64,000 bases of DNA from Quillaja saponaria (taxonomy: Eukaryota > Streptophyta > Magnoliopsida > Fabales > Quillajaceae). The notes beneath the pieces were generated by a model that made no database searches, was not told where the DNA came from, and worked only from the letters and a program-made list of their open reading frames with translations. A program made the translations under genes and the position numbers. The stretch covers positions 31,107,048 to 31,171,047 of the forward strand of contig CM055608.1 in the NCBI GenBank assembly GCA_029379385.1, written 5' to 3'. Of this stretch, positions 1 through 12,633 are shown one piece after another; position 1 is the first letter of the stretch; every line of letters begins with the position of its first letter.

Positions 1-352
1 CAACAAACTAAACTTCCCTGATCTCAGAATTCATATTTCGCTCCCCTAACATCCACCATCTACATTAAAAGGATTCTACAACTAAAACCTTGATTTGTGC
101 CTGATGGTGAACCTGCAAGAAATGATCATGTCAGACACCAATGCAATAACTTTTTTCTTTTTCTTTTTTTTTTTGGCTATTAACTAATGCAATAACATTA
201 TATTAGTAGCTCAAACATGGACATAAGGGAAAAGGTTTCAAACTATACAAAGCCTTGCTTCTACATTAAGAAATCTGGAGAAGTACTGAATTTGATATTA
301 TTGTCCACTGTACCTCTGATGTAAATTCATCTCCTATTGATCACCTGTAAAA
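1..352. other. 3' flank of SWC4
   Basis: This stretch lies just past the SWC4 stop codon on the minus strand, so its upper part is probably 3' UTR. It is AT-rich, with a T-tract near 150-175. I see no ORF or RNA gene in it. Confidence 0.5.
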
Positions 353-3300
353 CTATAAATCCGAAGCCTTTAGTTTCCTGGGCCTTTTAGACTGAGCCGG
401 TGAGGATGGAGCTTCTGCTAATCTTCCAGGTGCCTTTAAAACACAATTGTCAAAAACAAGCATGTTGTGTTAAACAAATTGTCTAAAGAAAAGCATTAGT
501 ACAGAACTGTTGTAAAAAGGAAATGGACAAAAAACCTATGTACCTTGCGTTTCTGGTCCCTTTTTCCAACCCTTTCCCCTGAAATCAGTTATATATACAA
601 GCATTCAATAATACTATAGACACCTCATCACTTAAGAAGGTTGTTCTTCACAATGCTAGCACAAAGACAAAAATTAACACATTACCTCCAAAACCAGTGG
701 AATCTGGAATAAATGTCCGATCCTGATCTCCAACACGGTGTGAGCGCTGCAAGAAGTTTCAGAGTCAGTGGTTTATAAACCAGACAAGTACCAGAAACGG
801 GAAGAAAGCACCAGAAAAGGGAAGAAGTACCAAAAAAGAAAAGAAACGAAAAGAAGTTTCCTAACCTTTGGTGTCCCTGGTGTCTCACTGTAGGAACCTT
901 CACGAACAGATGAACCTTCTGCCTCCTTATATTGCAGCTGTAACAGAGGTTACAATGTCAAAAATATCAACAAGCTATGCACACAAGGAAATTCATTTTC
1001 CTCCTATTTGACATCTACAGAGGAGGTTTTCAAATTAGGGACCTCATCCTCACTGGTGGGTGCCACTAGACCAAAGGGTCACTAGCACTTCTTAAAGTAC
1101 TTAATGTGTAAATGAAAATTGCATCATGAATCTTACACAGTACCAGCAAGAAAAAGAAAATTGCCTATATTCCAAGAATGTATATATTAGTTTGCAATAT
1201 AAACCCTTTTTTTTAAGCATTATGCATTCTGTGTTTTTTTGTTTTGAGAGAGAGAAGATAAAGGTGGTGATGATTGCTGTTTGTTCCAAAGGTTGATACA
1301 TAATAGTCTGAATAAGGAGTTCAGAGATTGTCTCCAGAAGAAGAAAGGGGGAAATGAAAGGTATCTTGCATTTGCAATACCTGTTTCTGAAGGTTCAGCA
1401 GAGTCAGTATTTCTTTTCTTAATTCAAGATGCTCGGCACAAACGGCTTTGGTTGGAACTCTTGGTTTCAAATTAACCTGCACATAGAAGCCATAATTATA
1501 TCACCTTTTCAAAGGTAAATTATCAAGAAGAAATCAACAACAATTTTGAATTTATCACTCATAAACTGAAAAGCTCATCCAATGAATGGATATTGAGCAT
1601 ATAAGCCTTCTAATCGAGAAACATTCCCTGAAATCTAAAAAAATTACAATATCTCAAGGTTTAATGATTTTCACATGAGGAATCCAGAATAGACGTACTC
1701 TTCCACTTCCATAAGTAATTCTTTCCTTTTCTTCTTTTTATTTTTTTATTTATTATTTTTCCCTGCCTGTATCAGGATACAGGAGAACTTAAAAATAACT
1801 TTGAAAATTGTATAGTTCAAAGCATAAAGATAATGGCTCAGAATATATAATTTTTTATTTGTCATAGCGATCGCCAACCAATAAATGATTGGATAATGGG
1901 AGAAGTAATATCTTGTGTTTTAAGAGTACAGGGAGAATAAACAAACCCCAAGTTCTTGTAAAGTTTGCTCCACTCGCTTTATAGTCCGAAGTCCAGCAGA
2001 TGCGCTTGCAGCTTGCACCATTTGCTCGAGTGCGTATGTTCTCAGATACACACGAAGCTGAAATTTTTCTCAAAAAGTCAGATAATGTCCTCAGGTACAG
2101 AGATGCCTCTAATAAACTTCCCAATGTGAGTAAACATCCACCTAAAATTTTCATCCAATAACAATTTTTTCCCACTAAAAATTGTAAGCCAACAAGAAAA
2201 TTACATGAAATTCATCAATTTAGGATACATAATAACTAAACTGGGTTCTAAGAAGATTCTTCTCTCTCTCTTTCTTTGTTTTATGTGTGTGAGTATGTTT
2301 GGGAGATGGGGGCTTAAGGAGAAGTGTGGAGGAAGAATGATGGAGCAAGCATCACTTAAAACTCACTATCAACTTACCATGCGAAGAGAAGCTAGAGTAG
2401 ACGCATTATCTGGCACAACTGTCGAAAGAAGCTGAACATTTGATGGGGATATAGTATCACCAGAAATCTCCCTCTCTGTTCCTTCTGGAACAGCATTTGA
2501 TGTAACAGCCAACTCAGACTGCTCAGCATTCTAGAAAAAGCAAAATATGAAAGCACGCACGACTTGTATGGGAAAAAAAAAAAGCACTAATGTAAATAAT
2601 AATCACATGTCATCAGTTTCAAATATGCTATAATCTCAGTCCTAGAATTTAATGATTACGACAGCACAACAGATGATTTATGAACAGCTCTTCAACATTC
2701 TCTCCTGTTTTCAATAGAAAGATGCTTTACATAGTCAGATCACAGCTCTACGGTATCTCCCACTTGCAGTACAGTTCAAAGAACATTTAGCAGAAACAAA
2801 AAATAATAACACAAAAAGAAAAGAAAAGAAAAATTCAAATTGATAGAGGAGAATAAGAATCGCTCTGCTAAAATGTAAGTTCATGAGTAGAATAACAATG
2901 GAATTTAATCATAAAATTAGAATCAGCTATCTGAAACTTTATTTTGATAAACAAGTGTTCTCCGCTTGTAACCAAGATTGACAGGAAGAAGAAAAGGTTG
3001 CAATCCGAGAAAACATTACCCTTGCAGCCATGCGTGAATCGGCTATTCTTTTTGCTTCAGCAAGAACCTACATATAATTAACAATGGATAAGGCAGCAGA
3101 CTAGTAGATTATACTTAACTATATGAAAGCATGGTATGGTCAGAATGGTAAAGAATAACGGCTCAGAAATTCAAATATATAATCATACCTCAGCATCTTT
3201 TCGCTCTTGCTGCTTTGTTTGAGAAAGGACCATGGACAATGCTCGTTTCCGCTCTATTTCTTGTGAGATGTTATAAGGTTCCTGCAGTGAGGAGGAAAGA

Positions 3301-5882
3301 TCAGAACCTAAACCACATGATAATGGACTCAATTTGTGTAACTATATACAGTCACAAAATAGAGAAGGATAACTTAGAAACACCATGGACATCTTTCCCT
3401 ATGGAGTTCTTTAAATTCTTAAGGCATACCACACCTTCACAAGAGGATTTGCTGAAACATCCCCAGTAGATGGACCCCTGGCAATTAATATAGCCCGATA
3501 TACTACAAAAAAAATCAAGGAAAATCACACAAATGAAAATTAGATTGAAGTTTCTCCGTAAGTCTCTAAATAATCAATCTACAAAAGATTCAAGCATAGA
3601 ACTCCAACCCTGAAATGAACAACATGACAATGAATAAAATAGAGAGAAATACATGATAGTTCAGCATATACATAAACAAATACCACTATAATATCGATCC
3701 TTCAATTCCTCCACTGTTCGAGATGATGGGAATCTGTCCGCTATCACAATGAAACGGAGATCAAACCTCTCACACAACTCAAACAGTTGATCTGTCTCCT
3801 CCTTGGTCCATGACTATAAACATACACACATCAAAATGTCAAGCTTAGAGTAGACACCCTACCTTTCCGTCTATTGTAAGTGTACAAAAGTATCAAATAT
3901 CAGTCAATCTTAAGTTATATCATGAAGTGACTAACCATCACTAGAACAAGTATTAATAATTATATAACTTATTGTGGCTAAGACAACATAAATCCACCTA
4001 TCGCCATTTTTATTTTTTTGCCACTACGGCACTACCTATCGCCATTTTTATTTTTTTGCCACTACGGCACTACCTATCGCCGGTTCACCACAAGGACTTC
4101 TTGCATTACCGATAGTAGAGATACATTTTTGGTTTTCTTCCTAGACAAAATGGACCTCAAAACTAGAGTCACTAAACCAGAGAAATCAAATTCTCACAAT
4201 TAGAAAATTAGGATGATCATGCTGTGTGTAACTATGAATAAAGAGGATAAGCAGTACAGACACAGAATCCCTTCGCATGAACATTCAGTTTTCAAACTAA
4301 ATGCTTGTCAAGGTTCTGTTCAACATCATAAAAGACTAGTCTATCCAAGGCTGCCTTCCCCCTTTGTATATGACCTAACTTCTGTACATTAATGGAGAAC
4401 TTTAACCCTACATAAACCTGAATTATGTTTTCAATCAATTTTATAATTGCTGTTCTCCTAGCTGTTACAACTTACAACCTTAACTTGGGTCAAACTTACA
4501 CGTTTGTCAACCAAGTGCCAAGATAAGCAGATGGGACTTTTGAATCTTAAAAAGATTCAAATCCTGATGTAGAAACGTTTTTCACATTTCTTATTTTTCT
4601 AATATTAGTGATTGAAGATATCATAATCTCAACTCAAAATGATGAATAAATTTAATGCTTCTACAGAATGAAAATATGCAAGGGGTTCATGAGAGCAAAC
4701 TTGTGCACGAATTTAATGAACTATGCACAAGCGTTCTGAGATGATACCTACAGGATCTGTCAAATGTTTCTCATACTCCTCATCAGTGTATTTGATAATG
4801 TCAACAGACTGCACCACAAAGTAAGAGAAATATTACTCATGAAGCATAGCATACATGAAGATAAATTTTAAACTAGCATGTACCTTGTTATACTTTGCAA
4901 AAGAATAATCCCCTGTTGGAGGAACACCATTCACAACTCTGACCTGCAACACATGAGAGACAAAATGATAACTTTGTCACTTGCTACTAACAACTAGCAT
5001 ATTACTTAAGAAACAAGATTATAGAGAAGCAAAATTTTACCCAATGGTAAAGTTGAAGATTGTCTTTGCGAGCAGAACTTGTAAAAGGAAGCCATTGCCA
5101 TGTGATCTGAAGAAAATATCTCAATCACATTATAACTAAATCACAATAACAGCCGGGATGTATAAGTTAGCATCAACATACAATAATCATGGAAATCAGT
5201 GATGAACTCATAGCAAGACGTTAAGATCAGAACATTTAACAAGAAGACAGCTAAATCATACAAGATGCTACATCTTTTCACACCCATTTCCTCACTTGCA
5301 AAAAAAGTTGCTACCGTCAAAACTTAGAGACAAGAGTCGTCTGCTTCTCTAGTCAGCCAGTTTTAGAGTGTATGACAGAGAAGGCAAGTAAAGCACCATC
5401 TCAAAATTTTCAAGACACCAGAATAATTTAAGAAGAAAAACTGTAGCTGTTTGAACCCTCGTTTTGGTTAACACCTCTACAAAATATCACTCATTCACTT
5501 CCAAAAGCTCCAGCAAACCGTAAATATAAGACATCATAACAACACTATAATTGTAGAAAGAATACAAAAAGAAAAAAGAGAACCTTTTCATCTGATGGAA
5601 GCCTTTTTTTCAATTGAGATGTTTCAATTGCAGGCATAAGAGGTGCCAAACCACCCGTAAGTGCGTAAACCTACAATAAAATAAGCCCAAAATATAAACT
5701 TCACAGAATCCGCTACATCTGAAGAAAATGCGATCCAGTGAAAATAAAATGAAGAAGAAATCACGTACCTCGCGAGAAATGCCATCCGGTTTTCTCTGAG
5801 AGTCCTTTTGGGGTCGAGACTTTTTCTCTTGGGTTATTGACAATGGGGTTTTTGGTAACCCCAGGATGTCCTTGGCATCCAT
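353..5882 (-). CDS. SWC4: SWC4/DMAP1-like subunit of SWR1 and NuA4 chromatin complexes
   Basis: Nuclear protein homologous to yeast Swc4/Eaf2 and animal DMAP1. The family is shared by the SWR1 complex (H2A.Z deposition) and the NuA4 histone acetyltransferase. Sixteen coding exons join in frame to 443 aa, close to my recollection of the Arabidopsis length: 5769-5882, 5584-5670, 5041-5106, 4884-4943, 4752-4808, 3684-3813, 3435-3502, 3189-3281, 3020-3067, 2378-2530, 1947-2057, 1381-1476, 866-937, 686-746, 544-578, 353-433. The N-terminus reads [19 protein letters not shown]/Myb-like segment ([21 protein letters not shown], split by the reader as [10 protein letters not shown] then [11 protein letters not shown]) opens exon 6. 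The DMAP1-type C-terminal region ([16 protein letters not shown]) is in exon 11, and the tail is basic and serine/proline-rich. All inferred introns are GT-AG. The family assignment is very secure; the exon borders are my own reading by frame and homology. Confidence 0.95.
3997..4082. repeat. 38-bp tandem repeat in SWC4 intron 5
   Basis: A 38-bp unit beginning cctatcgccatttttat starts at 3997 and again at 4035. A third, partial start is at 4073 (cctatcgccgg). The first two copies are identical over their length. It lies wholly inside the intron 3814-4751. Confidence 0.9.
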
Positions 5883-5903
5883 GGTTATTTACCACAAAGA
5901 AAA

Positions 5904-6021
5904 TTAGGGTTTATAATATTCTAGCCTGTTTGGGAAATTTTCAGCTAGAATTCGAAATTCAGAGCACATAGGAAGCAATTAGGGTTTCAACTTTGTCTCG
6001 GATTTGAAAAAATTAGGGTTT
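5904..6021 (-). promoter_or_regulatory. three telo-boxes in the SWC4 promoter/5' UTR
   Basis: The motif ttagggttt (AAACCCTAA on the gene strand) occurs at 5904-5912, 5979-5987 and 6013-6021, all within about 140 bases upstream of the SWC4 start codon. Telo-boxes near the transcription start are typical of plant housekeeping and translation-related genes. The motif copies are directly seen; their function is inferred. Confidence 0.6.
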
Positions 6022-6179
6022 CTTTTTTCCAATTTTCTTCCTTTGGAACGCGAAAATTTTGAGCAGTATCAGAGAGATATGCAATTATGATTTTATGATG
6101 AATCGGTAGCTGGGGAAGTATAGTTGCAACCGTTGCAGTCTGGTGGACCGGATATTGAAGTTACCGTAAACGGATGCTA

Positions 6180-9100
6180 GACCGCCGGTTTAAACTTTAT
6201 ATTTTACCCTGTTTTTTTTGCCCTGAACTAAATTACTGTAAAGACATGTTTTAAATGAATTTTTTTACTATTTTAGCCCATAATTTAATTAAAATTATAA
6301 TTAATTTTTTCTAGTTCGAAATTTTAATTAATTAAACTAATGACATAGATATAGAGTTTATTAGAATCTCGATTTTTCGTTAATGTCAAATTCTACCTAC
6401 AGCTTCAAAGAAATGTAAAAATAAAAATTAACAATAAATAAAAATTCCTAGACAAATTCTATATGACAATCCTAAAATGAAGATGACATAGTTTCTTTCA
6501 ATCATATTTCTTATCAATTTAATGAGTTTGAGTTGATTAAAGATTCAATTAACAAAATTGAATATTATACAATTCATACTTTTATTTCACAATATTTTTC
6601 TCTTTCACTCACTCAACAGTATCTTTTTAACATAAAATTTAAGTTTAATTAAGAAGAAAAAGAATGCCAAGCCCATAGTCAGACATTACCATATGTCAAC
6701 CCGTAACCCATAAACATAGGCCCATAAAATTCCTACGCAGAAAGCTGAAGGGAAGTTTGGACCAATTTTATAAAGTGGATGGAAAGATAAAAGAGTGATC
6801 CCCATTATTCAAGTAATAAGAATTGCCTTAACTTTGTGGTTGAAGGGTTTTGTATTGTCAAAGGTTCGAGCTCACAAAAAAAATACTTGTAGAGAGAGAT
6901 AGTCGCGAACTCTAACAAGATTAGGCTCACTTGAAAGGTGAGCATGAGAATATTTGTACAAAACCAAAAACATAATAGTGGTGATGAAGTAGGCTTATTT
7001 TTTGTAATTCATTTTTAAATAATTATAAGACATGTTTCCAGCTTTTTTGACGGTACAAATAACTATTGCCAAAAGATATTGGTAAAATGACTCTACCTCA
7101 CTAAAAAATTTGGGTCCAATTTCATCTCAAACATTTTTTATCGCTCAATTTTGTCTCATAATTTTATAGTATTTGTAACATCTTTTATGAGTTTAAACTG
7201 TTAATGTTTTGAATAAAAAATGATAATATGACTTAAAATATAATATATTTGTTGTTATATGTGTGTTGAGTTGGCAAGGAAATCGAAAAAAAAAAATGAA
7301 AAGTACTTAAGTTTATCAATTATCTCATTCATCATTTCTCTATTATTCTCTCATACATGTTTGCTCTCACAGTCTCACTCTATTTCATATCATCTCTCTA
7401 TAAAAATTATGAAATTAGAATTTGTAATGATATGTACATTTTTTTAAAATTGACAAAATTCATCTAATTTTCACTTACTTGTGGATTTGATTTATGGATG
7501 GAGAACAACAAATTTGACCGGAATAATAATGTTCTTACATTTTTTCAGAGAGTGAAATTAGAAAATAATTTTAGGATGAAATTAAAAAAGAGATTATACT
7601 TTCAAGATAAAATTGACAAAATAATATACTTTTATGATTGAATTGACAAAAAAAATATGCATATATGTATTTTAGGGATATTTCATTTTGCCATCTTAAC
7701 ATATATATGTGGCAGCCAATAAAATATTTTAAGCAATATCATCAATTTTTGTCCAAATCTAATGTACTTGTGTTAAAGGAATACATGTTGAAAGTTATGG
7801 AATAAAATTAATAAAAAAATAATTTAGGATAAAACTAATAATAGAGTTATACTTTAAGGATGATAGTTGTCATTTTGTCATTTACATTTAGATGTTTGGT
7901 GTGTTGATGTATTTGGTATTAATTCCGGGCTCTGTGTTTTCTGAAAATTTATTGATAAAAAAAAAATTAAAAAAATAAGTTTCTTAAAAAGTTAGTATGA
8001 TGGAAAAAAAAAAAAAAAAAAATACCCAAGACGTAGAATAGACCCCAAAATTGATTAAAATTTAATTCTGCAAATTATTTATCCAGAGATTAATTACTTG
8101 AAATTAACAAATAAGAATTCCAAAACGTTATTTCCTGTTTGAACCCATTTTGTATTGTAAAGGAGTCATAATTTAAGATTGAAGATGAAAGGTCAATAAG
8201 TTTGTGATTTCTGCAGTATGTCCAATTGTCATAGCTAGAGAGCGAGCTAGCTTAAGTTAATTTGTAGTATACTGACTTGTATCAATCATGGAGTGTAGCT
8301 AGAATTCGACTACAAATTAATTTGTAGTATACTGCAAATTAATTTAGGTACATAATGATAATACATCCATTTGGTTAATGCCATTCGTGGTAGTTGACTT
8401 GTACAACTTGAATACTAATTTCCATAAATCCATATATATACATAGTTAATTATATTTAGGGTTTATTCAACAAACTTTAATTAATTTCTGATGTTTATTC
8501 CAAATTAATCATGGGTGTCTTATATAACCAACATTTAATTAACCTATTATTTATTATTATTATTATTATTATTATATCATAATGGCACTTGCCCGACTAA
8601 AAAGTCCAGGCCAGGACAGTTAATAAGCCACAACTGCAAAGCTCCAAATTAAGCTTAACCATATTTATTAATAATATAAGACTTAATAAAATCTTAGCTA
8701 GGAATTAATTAAGTAAGATATTAGTATGCATCATATTCCATGTCAATCAATTATTACAATTGTTTCACATCAAGTGGCACAAGTTAACATTTAGCTGCCG
8801 ATTATTATTGATTTTAATTTTTTTTGTTGGCGATAAATTAAGTTAAAGGGAACAATTATTTGGAGTAGGAAGAGACTTGAAGATAATATCACTCGAAAAG
8901 TACAATTAATATTCAACATTGGTAGACATGAATTGATAAGGAGCATATAAATGCTAGTAATTAGGAATGCAAATTAATATAATTGTTCTAAAATTGATAA
9001 GGTATATATATATATATATTTGAGCTTGAATTAAATGTCACATACTTGAATTTTATTTTAAATTATATTTAGTAAAAATATTAAATAAAATAAAATTTCT

Positions 9101-12100
9101 AAATTCACGAATTTAAAATATTTTACTGTCAATTATGACAATACAACATTTTCTTAATTTGATAATCTTCTAAGCCCTTTGTCCGCACAAAGATTCATAT
9201 TGAAATAATTTCTTATAGTTAATTTGGACAATTAGAAGACATCTATGATAAATTACATATGATTCTTTAATGTCTTAATTATTAATCTGCGGAATTTGTT
9301 TGTAGTTGTCCAGAAGCGACTGTCTGGACTTGTTTGTTCATGTTCGTAGTACTTCTAACATACTATACTTCATTCACAATAATATAAGGCACTACGTACT
9401 AACAATTCTTTTTTATGTAATAAAAAAACTACTAACAAAATATTTTATTTACGTACCCAAAAAATAGTCATGTCGGTTGTGTTCAATAATGGACACATTC
9501 AGATACTCAGATTATTTTGAATAGTTTAATAGCTCAAATGGTCTTATTACAAGAATGCTCATTGGTCCCAGTAATTCTAGTGGTTACTAAAACTTAATAT
9601 GATGGAGGAGCGAGTGGGTGATAATTTCATTTATGAAATTGGGTATTTAGTTTACCTTAATCAAAAAAATTGTGTGAATAAATTTAAGTTCGAATTAGGT
9701 CAGTCCAATCGGTAAAATAATTAATTTTAAATCGTTATCTCAATTTTTTTTTTTTTAAAGATTTGAAATATATGTAAGATAAGAAATCAAATAATCCTTA
9801 TGACATAAATTGAGATTAGAAGGAGTATTAAATAATTGATTAGTGTTAGTGGTTAGAAGCATTAATTAAGAATTGATTGGTCCGACATTTTTATGAGTGA
9901 GGGAAATTGGGGTTTCCAAATGATGCCACATGGCAGGTGAGGAATATTAGAGATCCCACTTTTCCACCTGCTCTGCTTTTTGTCATGGACTAGTCTGAAA
10001 GTATAATTCATGGCGGTGGTCACACTCACTGGTTCTAATATCGAAATTTCTTTTATTTATTTGTCTGGTCAGCATGTTTTGGTTATAGCCGGCCATTACC
10101 ATGAATATCTGAGCCATGCTGGATTTTTTATGAGATTATAGTAAACCCCAAAGCATAGGGATGTCCCTAATTATGCTAATGAGGTCTGTTATCCATATGC
10201 ATGCAGTTAGCCATTACTAATTATGTTAAATACTTATTTCTTACATATTATTTGACACTAAGAAAGTAGGGATAGTATTTTGATCATATCAGGGTTATGG
10301 GGTTAGGCCAGTCTCAAGTCTGAAATTGTAAAAAATATTTAATTGATTTATGAATCGTATTAAATTAACAATGTATTAAAATGGGATGAGATTCTAACAT
10401 GTATGAATTAAATTAAATGAATCAAATTAAATATCAGATCGGATCTTAATTAATTAATTAGTAACTTAAAAAGCTTGAATTAAGGCACCAACTTTTTAAT
10501 CTTACATTATGGAATAATTTTGTAACGGATGAAAATATTCTCACAAATTCTATTAATTGTTAGATTATAGGAACTTTTTCTCTAACATTAACACATGGGA
10601 CTTTGTTAACTATTACAATTTACATCTAATGGGAATAATATATTAACTTAATCCATTCTAAAAAGTTTATGTTATAATTAGAAAAGTAAGTATATATATA
10701 GATATTGGAGAAAGAAAAAAATCATAACTTCATTAACAAAATTATCAATTAAACATATATATACGTTATAATCAATAGAGTTAATTTTGTAATCGATGAA
10801 ATTTATTTCATTTATTAATTTTTAGGGTTTTAATCCTATTGAAAAAGACTTTGAGAAATAAATTTTTATAAACTTTTTAACTTCTAATATATATAACATA
10901 ATTTTATAAATTAGTCTGATGGCACATGACCTCTAAATAATGAAAATTTTAATACATATTAAAACATGCTCTTTTTGTTTCATAAAACAATTAGCGACCA
11001 AACAATTTTAAATTAACTAGAAATATTTACAAACCCCATTAATATAAAGACAGCCTGAAACAAAAGTAGCCGACAATTTCGTAAGTAAATGAATCCATTT
11101 GTAAACATAATTTGGTTCTAACTTGGGAACAGTATCAAACATAGTGCATGCTCATTTTGCCTAAGCCACATGCTACCCATCCAAAAAAAAGAAAAATAAT
11201 AATTAAATTAGTAATCCCAATGAACTATTCATCTTTTTTTATTTTATTGATGACATAAAGTGAATTCATTAGTCATAAATTACAAAAAGAAGCCGCAATA
11301 ATAGAATTGATCCACATTAATTTTTTTATTTGAACAGGTTTAACCAAGTTATTCTTGTTCCTTTATTAATAATAAAAATCCATTCACATTAAATTTTGAA
11401 ATTTCACAAAAAGAAAAATTTTCATTCACACTATATGCGTCCAAAAGTTAATTGAAAAAGCTAACAATTATTCTTATCAAAAAAGAAAAGTTAACAATTA
11501 CAGGTCATATTTTATTTTTATAAAGTGAAGAAAGGAAAATATAAGAGGGGGAGTCAAAGTAGTCAAACTTTCGGAGGTTTTGAAGCCCACACGCTTTAGA
11601 AAAGCGTTGGTAACAAAATCCAATTAAAAGGGGACAAACAGGCCGCTGCCAGCTTGGGCCCCAAGCTTCCTTTTACCTATATACTATTGTATTTTAAGCC
11701 GACTTCTCATTTAACATCTCACAGTCTCCACCACGCGCGCCTCTAGACGGTGGTTACTATTACTCATGAGGATAATTTTTAAGCAAATCCTCGTCCAGGA
11801 TAGTTTGTATGTCACATTCTTTGCCTTCAATTAATTATATGGTGAGAATAATTTGTGAATAAATAAAAAGATATATCCATTTATATGCTAAATATGATAA
11901 TAATTTATATGCAACCCACTGTAAATTTATAAATTAATTACTATAATAGAAACAATTTGTAAATAAATTATTATCATAAACTCTGTTTATTATGTATTCA
12001 GTATATATGAGAATAGAATAGTTTGTAAATAAATTGTTAAATTTTTATAATTATATATAAAATTAATTATATGTAAATAGTCAAAAATTCTATTTGTCGA

Positions 12101-12500
12101 TTTACATGTTAACAACATATATAATCTAATGTCTTGGATTAAGATTAAAAAAATATGTAATCTATAATATCTCATAAACTGTTATGTAACACACATTGTC
12201 CAATACTCAGTAGAGTTTTTGATTTTTCTATAAATTTGACCAGCACATAATGTTAATTTTGAAAAGGACAGAAAATTAAATTCATATTTTGTTCAGATAA
12301 GAAATTCATTTCATCTTCTATATCTATATATCTATAAATTAAGGGTAAGATTCCTAATTTCAGTTCATGACCACACAGAGTTCCTTCCTTCTTTTCTTTT
12401 TCTCCTATCTACCTTGGACCGTTATAAAGTTCACGCCTATTAAAAAAAAAAAAAAAATTATATTTAATATTTAACTATTTTGATTATTTTCTCTCTGTCT
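6180..12500. other. AT-rich intergenic region
   Basis: No convincing coding sequence or RNA gene is seen. ORFs here (for example 7259-7447 and 11990-12175) are short, AT-driven and lack family features. Simple repeats include an ATT tract near 8545-8574, a TA tract at 9003-9019 and A-tracts near 8000 and 12445. A GC-richer patch at 11550-11770 holds two small hairpins (listed in the findings). Confidence 0.7.
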
Positions 12501-12529
12501 CTCACCTTTTTATAATCTCAAAAGATGAC

Positions 12530-12537
12530 TATAAATA
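12530..12537 (+). promoter_or_regulatory. TATA box of the GA2-oxidase gene
   Basis: The sequence tataaata lies 97 bases upstream of the GA2ox ATG, which would place transcription start near 12560 and give a 5' UTR of about 70 bases. It stands in a pyrimidine-rich setting (ctctctgtctctcacc just upstream). Confidence 0.65.
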
Positions 12538-12633
12538 CCTCCAAAATGTTGATATTTGAGACTCAAATTCTTCAAGCTTTTTTCTTCATCGTAAGCTCAA
12601 GTATATACATACTCCCTCCAATCAAAGCAACCA

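Noticed and set aside
1855..2175. Minus-strand 106-aa ORF
   Set aside because: Overlaps SWC4 exon 11 in another frame. The right frame gives [16 protein letters not shown], matching SWC4.
7259..7447. 62-aa Ser/Ile-rich ORF
   Set aside because: AT- and CT-rich low-complexity sequence gives this composition by chance.
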